The translations under genes were made by a program, and so were the position numbers. A stretch of DNA of 64,000 nt. Source: an uncultured Flavobacteriales bacterium. Its GTDB lineage: Bacteria; Bacteroidota; Bacteroidia; Flavobacteriales; BACL11. Below, piece by piece: positions 41,510 through 53,776 of this stretch (position 1 is its first letter; each line of letters begins with the position of its first letter). Below the pieces are notes generated by a model that saw only the letters and a program-made list of their open reading frames with translations, had not been told where the DNA came from and made no database searches. The stretch is taken from positions 1 through 64,000 of the forward strand of contig CASIBH010000002.1 in NCBI GenBank assembly GCA_949372805.1. Direction: 5' to 3'.

Positions 41510-44500
41510 TTATTGGATGATTAGTTTCTTATTCACCACACCATTAGTAGTTGTGATTTCTAAGAAGTAAACACCTTTAGAATTATCTGTTAGATCAATT
41601 TGTTTAGTGTATTCACCAACAAACTGCTCTAACGCTTCAGTATAAACAACCTCACCAACTACGTTGATTACTTTAACCTCAAGATCTTGAATGTCTTCTG
41701 AAACAAAAGTTACATTGAAGATATCTCTCGATGGGTTAGGGTAAACATCTAAGTTATTGATTGTGTTTCCACCTTCAAATCTTATTGGTAGAGTACCTGG
41801 CTGCGTCCATGTAATTGGAGTTGTCCATGTAGATCTATAAGATGTAACGTTAGAATCACAGAATGTTCTACCTTGAGCTCTGTACGACTGTCCAGGAGTT
41901 AAACCGAACTTGTTAACAGTTAGTGTTGGGTAGTAAATACCGAATCCACCAGCTGTTCCCCAAGTTGCACCTGTAGTATCAACTCTTAATGCAATTCTTG
42001 CGAAAACATAAGCTCCTGTAGTATCCCAAGAGAATGTAGCTTTAGCTTGATTTCCATTAAATGTTGCAACACTTAAGTTAGTCATAGGAGGACAATCTGC
42101 TCCAGTAGTAAAGGTTGCAGGAGAAGAATATCCTGATTCCGTTCCACCACAGTAGAAAGCTTTCATCTTAAACTGGTAAGTAGTTGCAGCAGTTAAGAAC
42201 TGTAACCTCTTCTCAGTTGTATTAAGACCAAAGTTACATAGTCCGTTACCTACACCAGCTGACTTAGTCACCCAGTTACCATAAGTACCATCAGAATTCA
42301 CAACTCTAAATCTTACAAAGTATTTGAATACCATACAAGAGTTATCGTTCATATTATCCCATGATACTGAAGCTTTAGTATCTGTAGTCCAGTTAACTGA
42401 TAGTCCAGATGGAACAGGACTTGCACAGTTAAAGTACGTACATGAACCATCGTCAATAGTAGCATTTGGATTGTAGTTAGATGCATTCGGGTCAGTACAA
42501 CCAGAATAGATACATGAACCATCATCCGTGTTTGCACCAGGATAGTAGTTTAATGCACTTGCATCAGTACAACCGTAGATAAATGGAATACATGAACCAT
42601 CATCACAAGTAGCTAGTGAATCATAGTTAACAGAATTCATATCCATACATCCATCAACACAACAAGAACCATCATCAGCAGTAGCTAATGGGTCATAGTT
42701 AGATGCTGAAGTATCTGTACAACCAAATTGTAGTTGAGTACAAGTACCTACAGTAAATGCATAAGATGCAGTTGAACCAAATGGAAGTGTTCCATAAACT
42801 AAAGTTGCACCTGAAGCATCAGTTAGCGTTACATTTCCAAGAGTTCCTGAAATCCATCCATTTCCAGCAGCATCATGTAAGTTTAATGTATAACAACCAT
42901 CAACGAAACATGTTGAGTCAGAAACAGTATTGAATCCATTAGGGAAATTACCATAAGATGCAACAACATATCCTAGATCATCTGTAACATCCCATGACAT
43001 CTCAGATCCGGCAAAGTCAGTTACCGTAGTATGGTAAATTGAATTGTCGTAACAAGTGTATAAACATGAACCATCATCAGTTACAGCTAAAGGATCGTAG
43101 TTAACAGCAGTAACATCAGTACAACCAACGTTACAAGAACCAGCACCAATCTCTAGGTTTCCAGTAAATGGACATAAAGCACCAGGAGTTGTAGTTCCAA
43201 GTAATGTATCTCCATTAGAAGAAATAATTAACCAATAAACTTCATTTTGCCATGAACCACCATCAACAGTTACCTCGTAACAACCTGTAGCAATACAAGT
43301 ATTTTCAGCTACATAATTTCCAGAAGGACCGTAGCTAAAGAAATTAGTATCACCAGCAGCATCAGTAATTAACATATAGTTACCATTCCAGCTATCTCCA
43401 AATGTATCAAACATTTGAATTTCAGCCCAGTCATCTAAACAACAAGTACCGTCATCAGTGTTTGCACCTGAATTATAGTTTGAAGCTAATGGATCTGTAC
43501 AACCATATAAAAGAGTTATAGTATTTGAAACTACAATATTGTCAACAAATACGTTATCACCATTTTGGTAGTATAGATATGGATATTTACAAACACCATC
43601 AAATGATAAACTAACTGTCTGACCAGCGTAAGCTGATAAGTCATATGATATCGTTGACCATCCATCAGATGTAGCAGTAGCTGCTTGATGATACTCAGTA
43701 CCATAATTATCCACTAATAATGTTCCATCAGCAGTTAATCTCATGTAAGCGTAGTTAGGATTAAATGAATACTCCATATTAAGATTAAAAGTAACATTTA
43801 CAGGATCTCCAGCAGCGTATTGCGTTAAATCAACACACATAATGTAAGAACCTATCCAGTCACCTTTATCAGCAAAAGCATCTGCACCACTTCCAGGAGT
43901 TCCTCCCCAAGGAGCACCACCTTCAGTATGGAAAGCAATACCTTGACCTAATTGAGCTAGAGTATCAAAGCCAGTAACAGTTTGAGCACCAGCCAATGCG
44001 ATACCATTTACACCATAACCAAGACTAAAGTCTTCGTTAGAAGCAAAAGCATCTAAACAAGGAGGGTACGTACAAGAACCATCATCAGTATTTGCACTAG
44101 CATCATAGTTTAAAGCTGTGTTATCCATACAACCGTATGTGAAACATCCTAACCAAGCTTCAGAGATATCTTTAATCTCGTAAGATCCAGCCATAGTGTT
44201 AGAAGAAACATCTCCAGTAGTCATCTCAGTAATTTCAAAGAAATTACCATTCCAACCATCACCGAATGAATCAATCATTTCAATTTGGTAACATCCATCA
44301 TCGAAACATAGTAATGTATCGTATGGTGCACCTCCTGAAAGAATAACAGCTCCTGAAGCATCTAGTAAGTTCCAAGAAACTTCACCTTGCCATGAACCAC
44401 CACCACATGTAATATTTACATAATGATTTGTGAAACAGAAGTGACAAGTACCATCATCAGCAGTAGCTAATGGGTCATAGTTAGCAGCTGTAGAATCCAT

Positions 44501-47500
44501 ACATCCATCAAGTGGTTGCATACATGAACCATCATCAATATTCGCTGAAGGGTTGTAGTTTATCGCAGTAGGATCAGTACAACCAATCACTGGATTAATA
44601 ACAACCGTAAACGTATCTGTTCCAGTACAACCGTAACAGTCAGAGTAGTTAACAATATAGTCACCAGCATTCAGGCCAGAGATATCTTGCGTAGTTGCTC
44701 CATTCGACCATACATAAGAGTATAGAGAAGGACCAATGTACCACATATCCATGTTAGACCATCCACCAGAAAGTTGTGTTCCACCAAATGGACCACCAAC
44801 AGCATTGTATTCAGCCATGTTAAATGTACTAGTAAGCCCTAAAGCTGTCCAGTAATTTGGATCATACTCAGCAGCAGAATTTCCCCAGAAGTAATTTTCA
44901 TCAGCAATGTGATGAGCAATACCAATAGTTTGACCAGGTAAAATCTCAAGATCTAATATATTAGTCATTGTAGCTACTTTTGATCCTGGATCACCAAGAA
45001 TACCATTAGAAATAGCAACTTCCTCTCCGTGAAGAGTCCAAAGTGTTGGATCTGCCTCAGCACCATTCGCAGTACCTGGAGTAGACCAGATAGAGTTCAT
45101 TTCAGTACCAGATGAAGTATATTGGAAGTAAGTCTTAATTCCACGTACATATAAAGGAATAGATCCATTATTTGTAACATCTTGGAAGAAAGTATTTCCA
45201 GTTGAAGCACCTGTCATAATATATGGACCTAAGTAAGAACCATTATTAGTTCCTGGAGCATTAAGATCAATAGAATCTGCATTACAGTAAGAACCATCAG
45301 ACTCAATGTCAATAGAACCATTTGCAGCACCTAAAGCAGAAGCATCTACGATAAAGCTGTAAGAAGTTGCTAACTGACAGTAGAAACAAGAACCATCATC
45401 GATAGTTTGTCCTGGCTCATAGTTAATTGCATTAGGATCGATACAACCTGTACATGAGTAATCACACTGTCCATTATCAGCAGTTGCAAAAGCATCATAG
45501 TTACAAGCACCAGGATCAGTACATCCACCAGTAGCTGGGAAACATATTGTGTCTAGGTAAGGAGCTCCACCACCAACAAGTGGCATATTCATAAGGTCTA
45601 ATGTCCAAACAACATCAGCATCAGAAGAACCAGAAGTTACTTCAATAATGTAACAACCATCCGCTAAACATAGTGTGTCAAAAGAACCTGGACCAGCATA
45701 TGTAGCATTAGAGATTAATACACCTGCAGCATCAGAGATTGACCATATAGATCCACCCCATGAACCACCAACTGAATTAACATCCATAGATAAGTTGAAA
45801 CCATTGTCAGCACATGTGAAACATGAACCGTTATCAATAGTTGCTAAAGAATTATAATTAGCAGCAGTAGGATCAGTACAACCATACACACAAGCACCTC
45901 CTCCTAAAGAGAATAGAGTTGTGTTCATGTTTCCATTGATCATAGAAGAATTATCTTGGTAAGCTAAAGTATCACCGTTAAGGTTTGTAACCATAGCCCA
46001 ACCAGTAGATCCCCAGTTATCTCCATAAGAATCTTGAGCCTCTAGGATATAACATCCATTGTAAGCACAAATATTAGAGTCAACAACAAATTCATTGTTA
46101 GCATAAGGTCCACCTAAAGCTACAGTATCTCCTGTTTGTGCATTAATTAATTGCCAGAAGATCTCAGATCCCCAGTAATCACATTGAACAGTAACAGTAA
46201 ATTCATCATCGTAACCTAAGTAAGCACAAGAATATTCACAAGTACCATCATCAGTATTTGCACCTGAATCAAAGTTAGTTGCGTTTGCATCTGTACAACC
46301 ATAGTATATACAAGAACCATCGTCAGTATTCGCAGTAGCATCATAATTATCCGCTAAAGGATCCATACAACCTAAGTCTGCGCTAGCATTGATGAAGAAA
46401 GTTACATCTTCAGAACAACCAAAGCAGTCAGTAATAGTTACAGTTTGAGGACCAACAGGTAAACCTGAAATATCTTCAGTAGTAGCACCATTTGTCCAAG
46501 CATAAGTATAGAATGGATTAGCATAGTCTAATCTTCCAGAGAAAGACCAAGAGTTTGCAGATCCAACAGGAGCTAATAATGTACCACCAAAAGAAGGTCC
46601 ATTGTAAGATCCATTTCCAGTAGAAGTAGCTAGGTTACCGTCATCATTTACAAAAGTTGTAAATGGACCAGCACCAAAGTTACCATGGAAATAACATTCA
46701 CCTGGTGTATGGAAAGCAACTCCCACAGTTTGTCCAGGTTGAACTTGGATTGGAACCATTAATGGAACATCATAATCCCCATTTGAAGCCATAGTTGAAG
46801 CCGTAAATCCAAAAGAAGTATGTTGAGTCCATCCAGCAACTGAAGTTTCATAACCTGCAGCAGTAATTGGTCTAGACCAAACTTCTGCATTTCCAGGAAC
46901 ATTATTATTGTACATGAAGTTATTTACATTAGTAATACCAATAGCGGCAGTACCAGTGTTTGTAACATCAAAGTACAAAGTATTTCCAGTAGAAGCACCA
47001 GTCATAATATACGGACCAGCCATTCCACCTAATGAGTTACCAGTAGCAGCATCTAATGCATCATAAGTAGTTGGGTTAATATAACATGGAGTTCCTCCAG
47101 CAGCAGTTAAGTCAATAGAACCAACAGAATCAAGAGCACTTGTAGTGTTAACAACAACACCTGTACCAGTGATTTGTGTAGGCTCATCTACAAGAACTGT
47201 AGTAGAAGCTGAACATCCATTAGTTGCATCAGAAACAACACATGTGTAAGTTCCAGCCGAAAGACCAGTTACAGCACTTGTGTTACCAACGATACCTCCT
47301 GAAGAGTTTAACCATAGGTAAGAGTCTCCACCACCGTTACTTGCAACAACTAAACACATTGCTTGACCATCATTACCTCCAAAACAAGAAGTTCCAAAAG
47401 CATAATTTACAGCGATGTCATAGTACGTACAAGGAGTTACTTCAAATAAATTAATATTATCAAGTAAAACTTTAGAAGAACTAGTAGAACCAGTTCCAGC

Positions 47501-49448
47501 GTTACCATATTTACAAGAAGTTTCAAAAGTTACGTAATGGTTACCATTAGCATAAGCAGTTAAATCATAAGTAAGAACAGTATTTCCTCCCATTGGGTCA
47601 ACAGGTAAAGTATTGTTATTATATGAAGTATTTCCAATATTATCAGCAACAACGTTTCCATCAACTTTTACTCTAATCCAAGAGTAGTCTCCTGTAAAAG
47701 TGTTACTTGTAGCAACCTCAAAAGTTAAGTTAATAGGGTAGTTAGCACCTCCAGTAGTTAAATCCATACATATAGTAGCAGCAGAAACGTGATCTACATT
47801 TGCATAAGCAGAAGTTTCATCAACTGGATTTGACATAACCAGCTAAACCACCACCTTCAAATTGTAAACTTGTAGTATCAGCAATAGCATTAACATTTGT
47901 TAAAGACACTTGAGATTCAGCACCTGAATAAGTAGTCCAGTTATTTGCAGTTAAGTTATTTGATTCAAAATCATCTGTAAAAGCTATAGTGTTACAAGGA
48001 GGGTACACACAAAGTGAGTTATCCGTAACATTACAAGTTCCACAGTAGTTAGATGCATAGATATCAGTACATCCTGTAAATAAACAAGATCCATCATCAA
48101 TAGTTGCATTAGGGTCGTAGTTATCCGCGAAAGGATCCATACAACCTTGTACAGGAAGTTCCATGAACCTTAAAAGATCAATAGCCATATCAGAAGTAAA
48201 AGAAGTACCTGTTTCAGCTTGTACTCTCACAGAAATCTGTGTAGTGTAAGCTCCTAGGTCAACAATTGCTTCCGTCCATTGGTCTCCTTGATCTCCAGAT
48301 AATGTCCACTCTTCCGTCCAAGTAAGACCAGCATCTGTAGAAACATCAACACTTAAAGTTCCCATAGTTGCACCATACATATGGTAAGCAAATACAAAAG
48401 TTAAGTTATTCCAAGCAGCAGCATCTACACAAGGTACATACATAATAGCTTCAGAATTAGATCCTGCACCAGAAGTTTCAGTATACATATAGAAAGAACC
48501 ATCAAAAGCTCCAGCAGGACCAGTTGAACCAGAACCAGTAGGTCCAGTTTGGTTTGTCCATCCCACAGTATTGTTAGGGTCTAGCATCCAAGTACTTCCT
48601 TGACCAGCTTCAAAGCTTTCTGAAGTATCAGTATCTATACAAGGGTATAGACATGATCCATCGTCTGTATTTGCAAGAGCATCATAGTTAGATGCGCCAG
48701 GGTCAGTACAACCAAAGATTGCAGGTAAGCACATTGTTCCAGTGTAAGGAGCACCTCCTGAAGAAACTACAGTACCAGTAAGGTCTGTTAGAGTCCAAGA
48801 AACTTCACTTGCAAAAGATCCACCAAGAACTGTTACATCGTAGCAGCCATCAGGAACACATACTGTATCAACGCCTAAAGATCCACTAGGTAATGTATTA
48901 GAGTAAAAATTAGTACCACTTGTTTGCTCATTTAAAGCAAAAGTGAAACCATTCCATCCATCACCATATGAGTCCATCATAGTAAGAATTAGGTCAGTAC
49001 AGTTTGAGTATGTACATGAACCATCATCAACTATAGCATTAGCGTCATAGTTATCAGCATTTGGGTCAGTACATCCAGCTGGGCCGAAGCACAGTAGGTC
49101 TGATCCAAATGATCCGGTTAGTAGACCTCCTGTATACAGAATATTACCAGTTAATGAATCTAAAACAGTGTAAGAACCACCGTTCCATCCATCACCAAAT
49201 GAATCATACATATTCATGTCGTAACATCCGTCTACAAGGTCAATATAGTTATTATCTGTATAACCGTTACTGTAAGTACCACCGGACAATATAATTGTCC
49301 CAGTAGCATCTGACAGATCCCAGGTTAATTCAGAACCATATGAACCAGAGTAAATCTGTACATTCACTACTGTTGCAGAAACCGTTGACACCATAAGTGC
49401 AAACGATGCAACAAGAGCAAACATCATTTTGTTAAACTTGTTTTTCAT
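41510..49448 (-). CDS. Giant (about 2640 aa) secreted Cys-rich-repeat protein with FN3-like module and T9SS type A CTD; split into two ORFs by an apparent +1 frameshift near 47825-47835
   Basis: ORF 47820-49499 (ATG at 49448, MKNKFNKMMFALVASFALMVSTVSA signal) and ORF 41510-47836 are collinear with the single ORF 21772-26025 across the break (FEGG...SAYA...YSWIRVKVDGNV); about 17 GCxDPxAxNY..DDGSC repeats in total. Confidence 0.85.
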
Positions 49449-49631
49449 AATAGTTAGTTTAGTTATTAAAATTGTTATTAAAATGCAAAAAACCACCACA
49501 CTCTAGTGCAATGGCTTCAATACATTCGTTAGGAATAAATGATAAAAATAGGTGGCAATTAAGACACGAATTCAACATCAGTGGAAGCTGATTAGAGCTA
49601 TTTTTCATCATTTTTAAAACTTGTTTTTAAG

Positions 49632-49721
49632 TCAACATCGCTTTTTCCTAAGAGTCTTCCTTATCTTTCCAGGATCTTCATAAAAACAATTAAAATTGCA
49701 TTCATAATCAGAAAACTCCAT
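49632..49721 (-). CDS. Candidate small ORF (29 aa) in the leader of the giant gene
   Basis: MEFSDYECNFNCFYEDPGKIRKTLRKKRC*; not in the ORF track because of length. Confidence 0.3.
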   Translation of the reverse strand: MEFSDYECNFNCFYEDPGKIRKTLRKKRC

Positions 49722-50047
49722 TCAAAATCTCATAAATATCACCCAAAACTTCATCAATTCTAAGCTTTACTATGTGAGACCTTGTAAATCTAATTATATT
49801 TTTTTAAAAAATGAAGTAATTTATCTAGTAAATTAATGTTTTAATGAATTAAATTACTTAAGTCATTGATAATTAGATTGTTGTAATTAATTTTCTTTTA
49901 TAAATATTAAGAATCTGATGTTCATAACTTCACTATAGGGTTTTATACAATAAAGTATAATGAATTTAAGCTCTATAAAAACTAAAGATTTTTACTTAAA
50001 TATTCTGTGATAAAAGAAATTATTTACTTTCGCTAAATATTAAAAAA

Positions 50048-51949
50048 ATGATGATGTCAAAAAGAATTAAATATTTACTTATACTTTGTTGTTTCTCTAC
50101 TTCTTTAGTATTCTCTCAGGATAAAACTATCTCAAAAAAATTAGGTGAAGTTATTGTCAGTGAGAATAGAGCTTCAAGCTCAGAAAATATTACTAATGTA
50201 TTTGTAATTAGTGCCAAGGAAATTAAGGATGCTCCAGTTCAAACAATTGAAGATTTACTAGAATATGCTATTAATGTTGATGTCAGACAGCGCTCGGGTC
50301 AAGGAGTTCAGTCAGATGTTAGTATTAGGGGAGGATCTTTTGAGCAGGTTTTAATTATGCTTAACGGAATAAAATTTAATGATCCCCAAACTGGCCATCA
50401 TAATATGAATATACCTATATCTATAGAGCAAATTAAGCGCATAGAAGTTTTAACTGGAGGAGCCTCTAGAGTTTTTGGAAACTACGCCTACACAGGAGCA
50501 ATTAATATTATTACTAAAAGAAAGACTAAATCATCATTAATTGTTAGTGGTGGAGAAAATAATTTTCAGTTTGGTGAACTAAACTATTCAAAAAAAATAA
50601 ATTCTATTTATAACAACCTTTCTATTTCCTCAAAATCCTCTGACGGATATATTAAAGGGATGGATTATAAAATTAATAATCTTTACTACCAGGCAAATAC
50701 TCAGTTAAACTCTGTCTTTGCTCTCTTTAATTTTGGTATAATAGATAAAGAATTTGGGGCATATAATTTTTATACTCCTGCTTACCCTGATCAGTTTGAA
50801 AAAACTAAAACAACTTTTGCTTCATTACAATTTAAAAGAAGTGGCAAAATATCTCTGCATAATAAATTTTACTGGAGAATGCATAATGATGACTTTACCC
50901 TTTTTAGAGATAACCCCCAATGGTATCAGAATTTCCATCAGACAAATGTTTATGCTATGGAATCTAATGCCATACACAAAACAAAAAATGGATCCAATGT
51001 TATTGGAATGGAGATTCGTACAGATCAAATATTAAGTAATGTATTAGGGGAGGACTTAGAAAATCCAATTGCAGTAGATAACGATAGTAACTACTATTAT
51101 AAGGGAAAATCTGAAACTACTACAAGTCTGTTTATTGAGAAAAATATAAATTTTGATAAAGTAAGCATATCCACAGGGGTAATGCTAAATATAAATTCTG
51201 TTTATGGAAATAATTATTTTCCTGGTATTGATATATCCTATAGCTTAAGTGATAATATAAAGGTTTTCTCTTCCTATAATGAATCCATGAGAGCGCCAAA
51301 TTACACGGAGAGATACTATTCTTCTCCTACATATGAAGGAAATAAATATCTCAAAAGTGAGTACTCAAAAAATATGGAGTTTGGAATAAGCTTTAAAAAC
51401 GATTTCCATACTTCCTCATTTACCTTATATAAAAGAGAGGGGCAAGATATGATTGATTGGATTCTTTTAGATGGTGATAGCCTTTGGCGCACAGCCAATT
51501 TATCTGTGGTGAACTGTAGTGGGTATGAATTGAGTTCAAATATTAAATTAAACAAAATTCTTGGCCCAAAATTTCCTTTTAGCAGATTATCTCTTAACTA
51601 CAGCTTTAATGATTTAGACTCCTCCAGTATTGGATTTCAATCTGCTTATGTTTTAGATAATATAAGAGAGAAATTGTCATTAAGTACTACCCAGAGAATA
51701 GGTAATAGAACAGTAATAAATTGGCGCGCTAATATGCAAGATAGGGAAGGGTCTTATATAGACTTTGTTTCTCAAGAAGAAATTGATTATGCTAGCTTTT
51801 GGCTTTTCTCAGCAAGGATCTCACACACATTTGCCAAGAAAACAATTTTTGCAGAAATAAATAATATTTCAGATAATAATTATGTTGATTATGGTAATGT
51901 GCCCCAGCCAGGAAGATGGATGCGTCTAGGTTTGAAACTACCTCTCTAA
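50048..51949 (+). CDS. TonB-dependent outer-membrane receptor
   Basis: Plug domain EIKDAPVQTIEDLLEYAINVDVRQRSGQGVQSDVSIRGGSFEQVLIMLNG; C-term aromatic barrel end. Confidence 0.93.
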   Translation: MMMSKRIKYLLILCCFSTSLVFSQDKTISKKLGEVIVSENRASSSENITNVFVISAKEIKDAPVQTIEDLLEYAINVDVRQRSGQGVQSDVSIRGGSFEQVLIMLNGIKFNDPQTGHHNMNIPISIEQIKRIEVLTGGASRVFGNYAYTGAINIITKRKTKSSLIVSGGENNFQFGELNYSKKINSIYNNLSISSKSSDGYIKGMDYKINNLYYQANTQLNSVFALFNFGIIDKEFGAYNFYTPAYPDQFEKTKTTFASLQFKRSGKISLHNKFYWRMHNDDFTLFRDNPQWYQNFHQTNVYAMESNAIHKTKNGSNVIGMEIRTDQILSNVLGEDLENPIAVDNDSNYYYKGKSETTTSLFIEKNINFDKVSISTGVMLNINSVYGNNYFPGIDISYSLSDNIKVFSSYNESMRAPNYTERYYSSPTYEGNKYLKSEYSKNMEFGISFKNDFHTSSFTLYKREGQDMIDWILLDGDSLWRTANLSVVNCSGYELSSNIKLNKILGPKFPFSRLSLNYSFNDLDSSSIGFQSAYVLDNIREKLSLSTTQRIGNRTVINWRANMQDREGSYIDFVSQEEIDYASFWLFSARISHTFAKKTIFAEINNISDNNYVDYGNVPQPGRWMRLGLKLPL

Positions 51950-52097
51950 CAGTATTTTAACCCCTTTTTTTAATTGTTAATAAAGCATCAAATTCTTAAT
52001 AGTTTTTATTTCAAGAATTATAATTATCATAATATATTTGCCGCGAAATTAAAGTTTCATTATAGCTTTAAATAATTGTGTAAATAGATAATTGAAG

Positions 52098-52361
52098 ATG
52101 GTAAGTTTTGTAGTAGGGGCATTATTGGTTACATTATTAATTCCCTTAAACGATTTAGTTTTATTGCTGGCCAAAAAAAACCCTAAGATGACCATGGGTA
52201 TAGGCTTTGGTATGATTGCCTTTGACATGCTAATTACCCTTGTATATGGTTTTTTGTTAAAGAATGAAATGGCTGATAACAAGCTATTTATTGCAGGCCT
52301 TCTTTTAGCAATATTTTTTGCTATGGTAGATAAAATAAAGAAGTTTCTAAAGTCTAAGTAA
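52098..52361 (+). CDS. Small hypothetical membrane protein
   Basis: ATG 52098; MVSFVVGALLVTLLIPLNDLVLLLAKKNPKMTMGIGFGMIAFDMLITLVYGFLLKN. Confidence 0.55.
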   Translation: MVSFVVGALLVTLLIPLNDLVLLLAKKNPKMTMGIGFGMIAFDMLITLVYGFLLKNEMADNKLFIAGLLLAIFFAMVDKIKKFLKSK

Positions 52362-52513
52362 ATTTCACTAGTAAAAACTTTTTTTAACCATTTATTCTCA
52401 ATCACCTATTTAGAATAATTATTAATTAGTTCCTTCCAGGCTTTTAGAAGTTTATCTTCAGAATTGGTTCAGAATTCAAAGGTAAATTTGCTATGTTTTA
52501 AATTAAACACTAG

Positions 52514-53776
52514 ATGATAGGTCTGATTAGTATAAATTATAAGCATGCCCCCGTAGAAGTTAGAGAAAGGTTTGATTTCTCTGATTCACAAAAATTAGAA
52601 TTCCACCAAATTTTAAGAAATAACTATGATGTTGAAGGGTTAATGATACTCTCTACATGCAATAGAACAGAAATTTACTTTGAATATGAAAATCATATTG
52701 GCCAGGAAAGTAAAATTATGCACGGTATTTTAAAGGCTCTTGTAGATTATAAATCATTTTTTGAAAGTCTTTCTCCATTCATAAATAAAAAAACAGGTAT
52801 AGATGTTTCTAAACATCTTTTCAGACTTGTTTCAGGTCTTGAATCCATGATTGTAGGCGAATATCAAATTGTGGAACAAATTAAAGAAGCCTTTTCTTTC
52901 GCCAAAACAAATGATATGCTTGGGCCTATTATTAGTAGAATGGTTCAGAAATCCTTTGAAGCAGGTAAATATATTAGAACAAATACCTTGATAGATAAAG
53001 GAGCTGTTTCCGTTAGTTATGCTGCTGTAGAGAAAATTTCTAGACTTTTTGACCTTAAAAAATCTAGTGTTCTAGCAGTTGGGGCTGGAGAGACCTCAAT
53101 TTTAACTATTCAGCATCTACAAAAAAAGGAAATAAAGAATCTTGCTATCACCAATAGAAGTATTGAAAAAGCAAAAGAAATTGCTGGTGAGTATTCTCTG
53201 GAAATAAAAGATTTTTCGGATTTAAATTCTCACTTAAATGACTTTGATGTAGCTATATTCTCAACTTCTGCTAAAGTAGAGCTTCTTAGTTTCTCTTCTG
53301 TTCAGCAGACTATGGAGCAAAGAAATTATAAGCCTCTTTTACTTGTTGATTTGTGTGTGCCAAGGAATTTACCTAGCGCTATCTCTGAAATAAAAGGAGT
53401 AGAGCTCATTAATATTGATGGCCTAAAAGATTTGGTTAATGAAAATTATAATAAAAGAAAATCACAAATTTCTAAGGCAGAAGAGTTTATTGATTTTTTC
53501 TTATTAGAATTTGATGATTGGACAACTTCAAGGCAGCTTCGTCCCTCTATTCTGTCTTTAAATGATCAGTTTAATTCTCTATTAAATTCTGATTTAGAGA
53601 GATGTAAATGTTGTTCCCTTCCTTTAAAAGATTGTAAAAATTTCTCTGACCAACACACAAGAATAAAAAAGAAATTTTTAAGTAATCTTATCAAGAAAAT
53701 TAAAAATGTTAGTGACAACGGTAGAGATGAAGAAGTTTTAGAGGTTATAAACAAGATATTTACCGATGAAAGATAG
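52514..53776 (+). CDS. hemA: Glutamyl-tRNA reductase
   Basis: INYKHAPVEVRERF, LSTCNRTEIY, GLESMIVGEYQIVEQIKEA, SVSYAAVE. Confidence 0.96.
   Translation: MIGLISINYKHAPVEVRERFDFSDSQKLEFHQILRNNYDVEGLMILSTCNRTEIYFEYENHIGQESKIMHGILKALVDYKSFFESLSPFINKKTGIDVSKHLFRLVSGLESMIVGEYQIVEQIKEAFSFAKTNDMLGPIISRMVQKSFEAGKYIRTNTLIDKGAVSVSYAAVEKISRLFDLKKSSVLAVGAGETSILTIQHLQKKEIKNLAITNRSIEKAKEIAGEYSLEIKDFSDLNSHLNDFDVAIFSTSAKVELLSFSSVQQTMEQRNYKPLLLVDLCVPRNLPSAISEIKGVELINIDGLKDLVNENYNKRKSQISKAEEFIDFFLLEFDDWTTSRQLRPSILSLNDQFNSLLNSDLERCKCCSLPLKDCKNFSDQHTRIKKKFLSNLIKKIKNVSDNGRDEEVLEVINKIFTDER

Noticed and set aside
47815-47845. Programmed ribosomal frameshift in the giant gene
   Set aside because: No convincing slippery heptamer plus downstream structure; the paralogue at 21772 reads straight through and one-base removal fixes the frame.
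45675-49294. Plus-strand ORFs 45675-45857, 47224-47454, 49061-49294
   Set aside because: Antisense shadows of the giant minus-strand gene.
50754-51555. ORFs 50754-51035 (+), 50825-51028 (-), 51316-51555 (-)
   Set aside because: Alternative frames of the TonB-dependent receptor.
52049-52405. Minus-strand ORF of 118 aa
   Set aside because: Antisense to the better-supported small membrane protein at 52098-52361.
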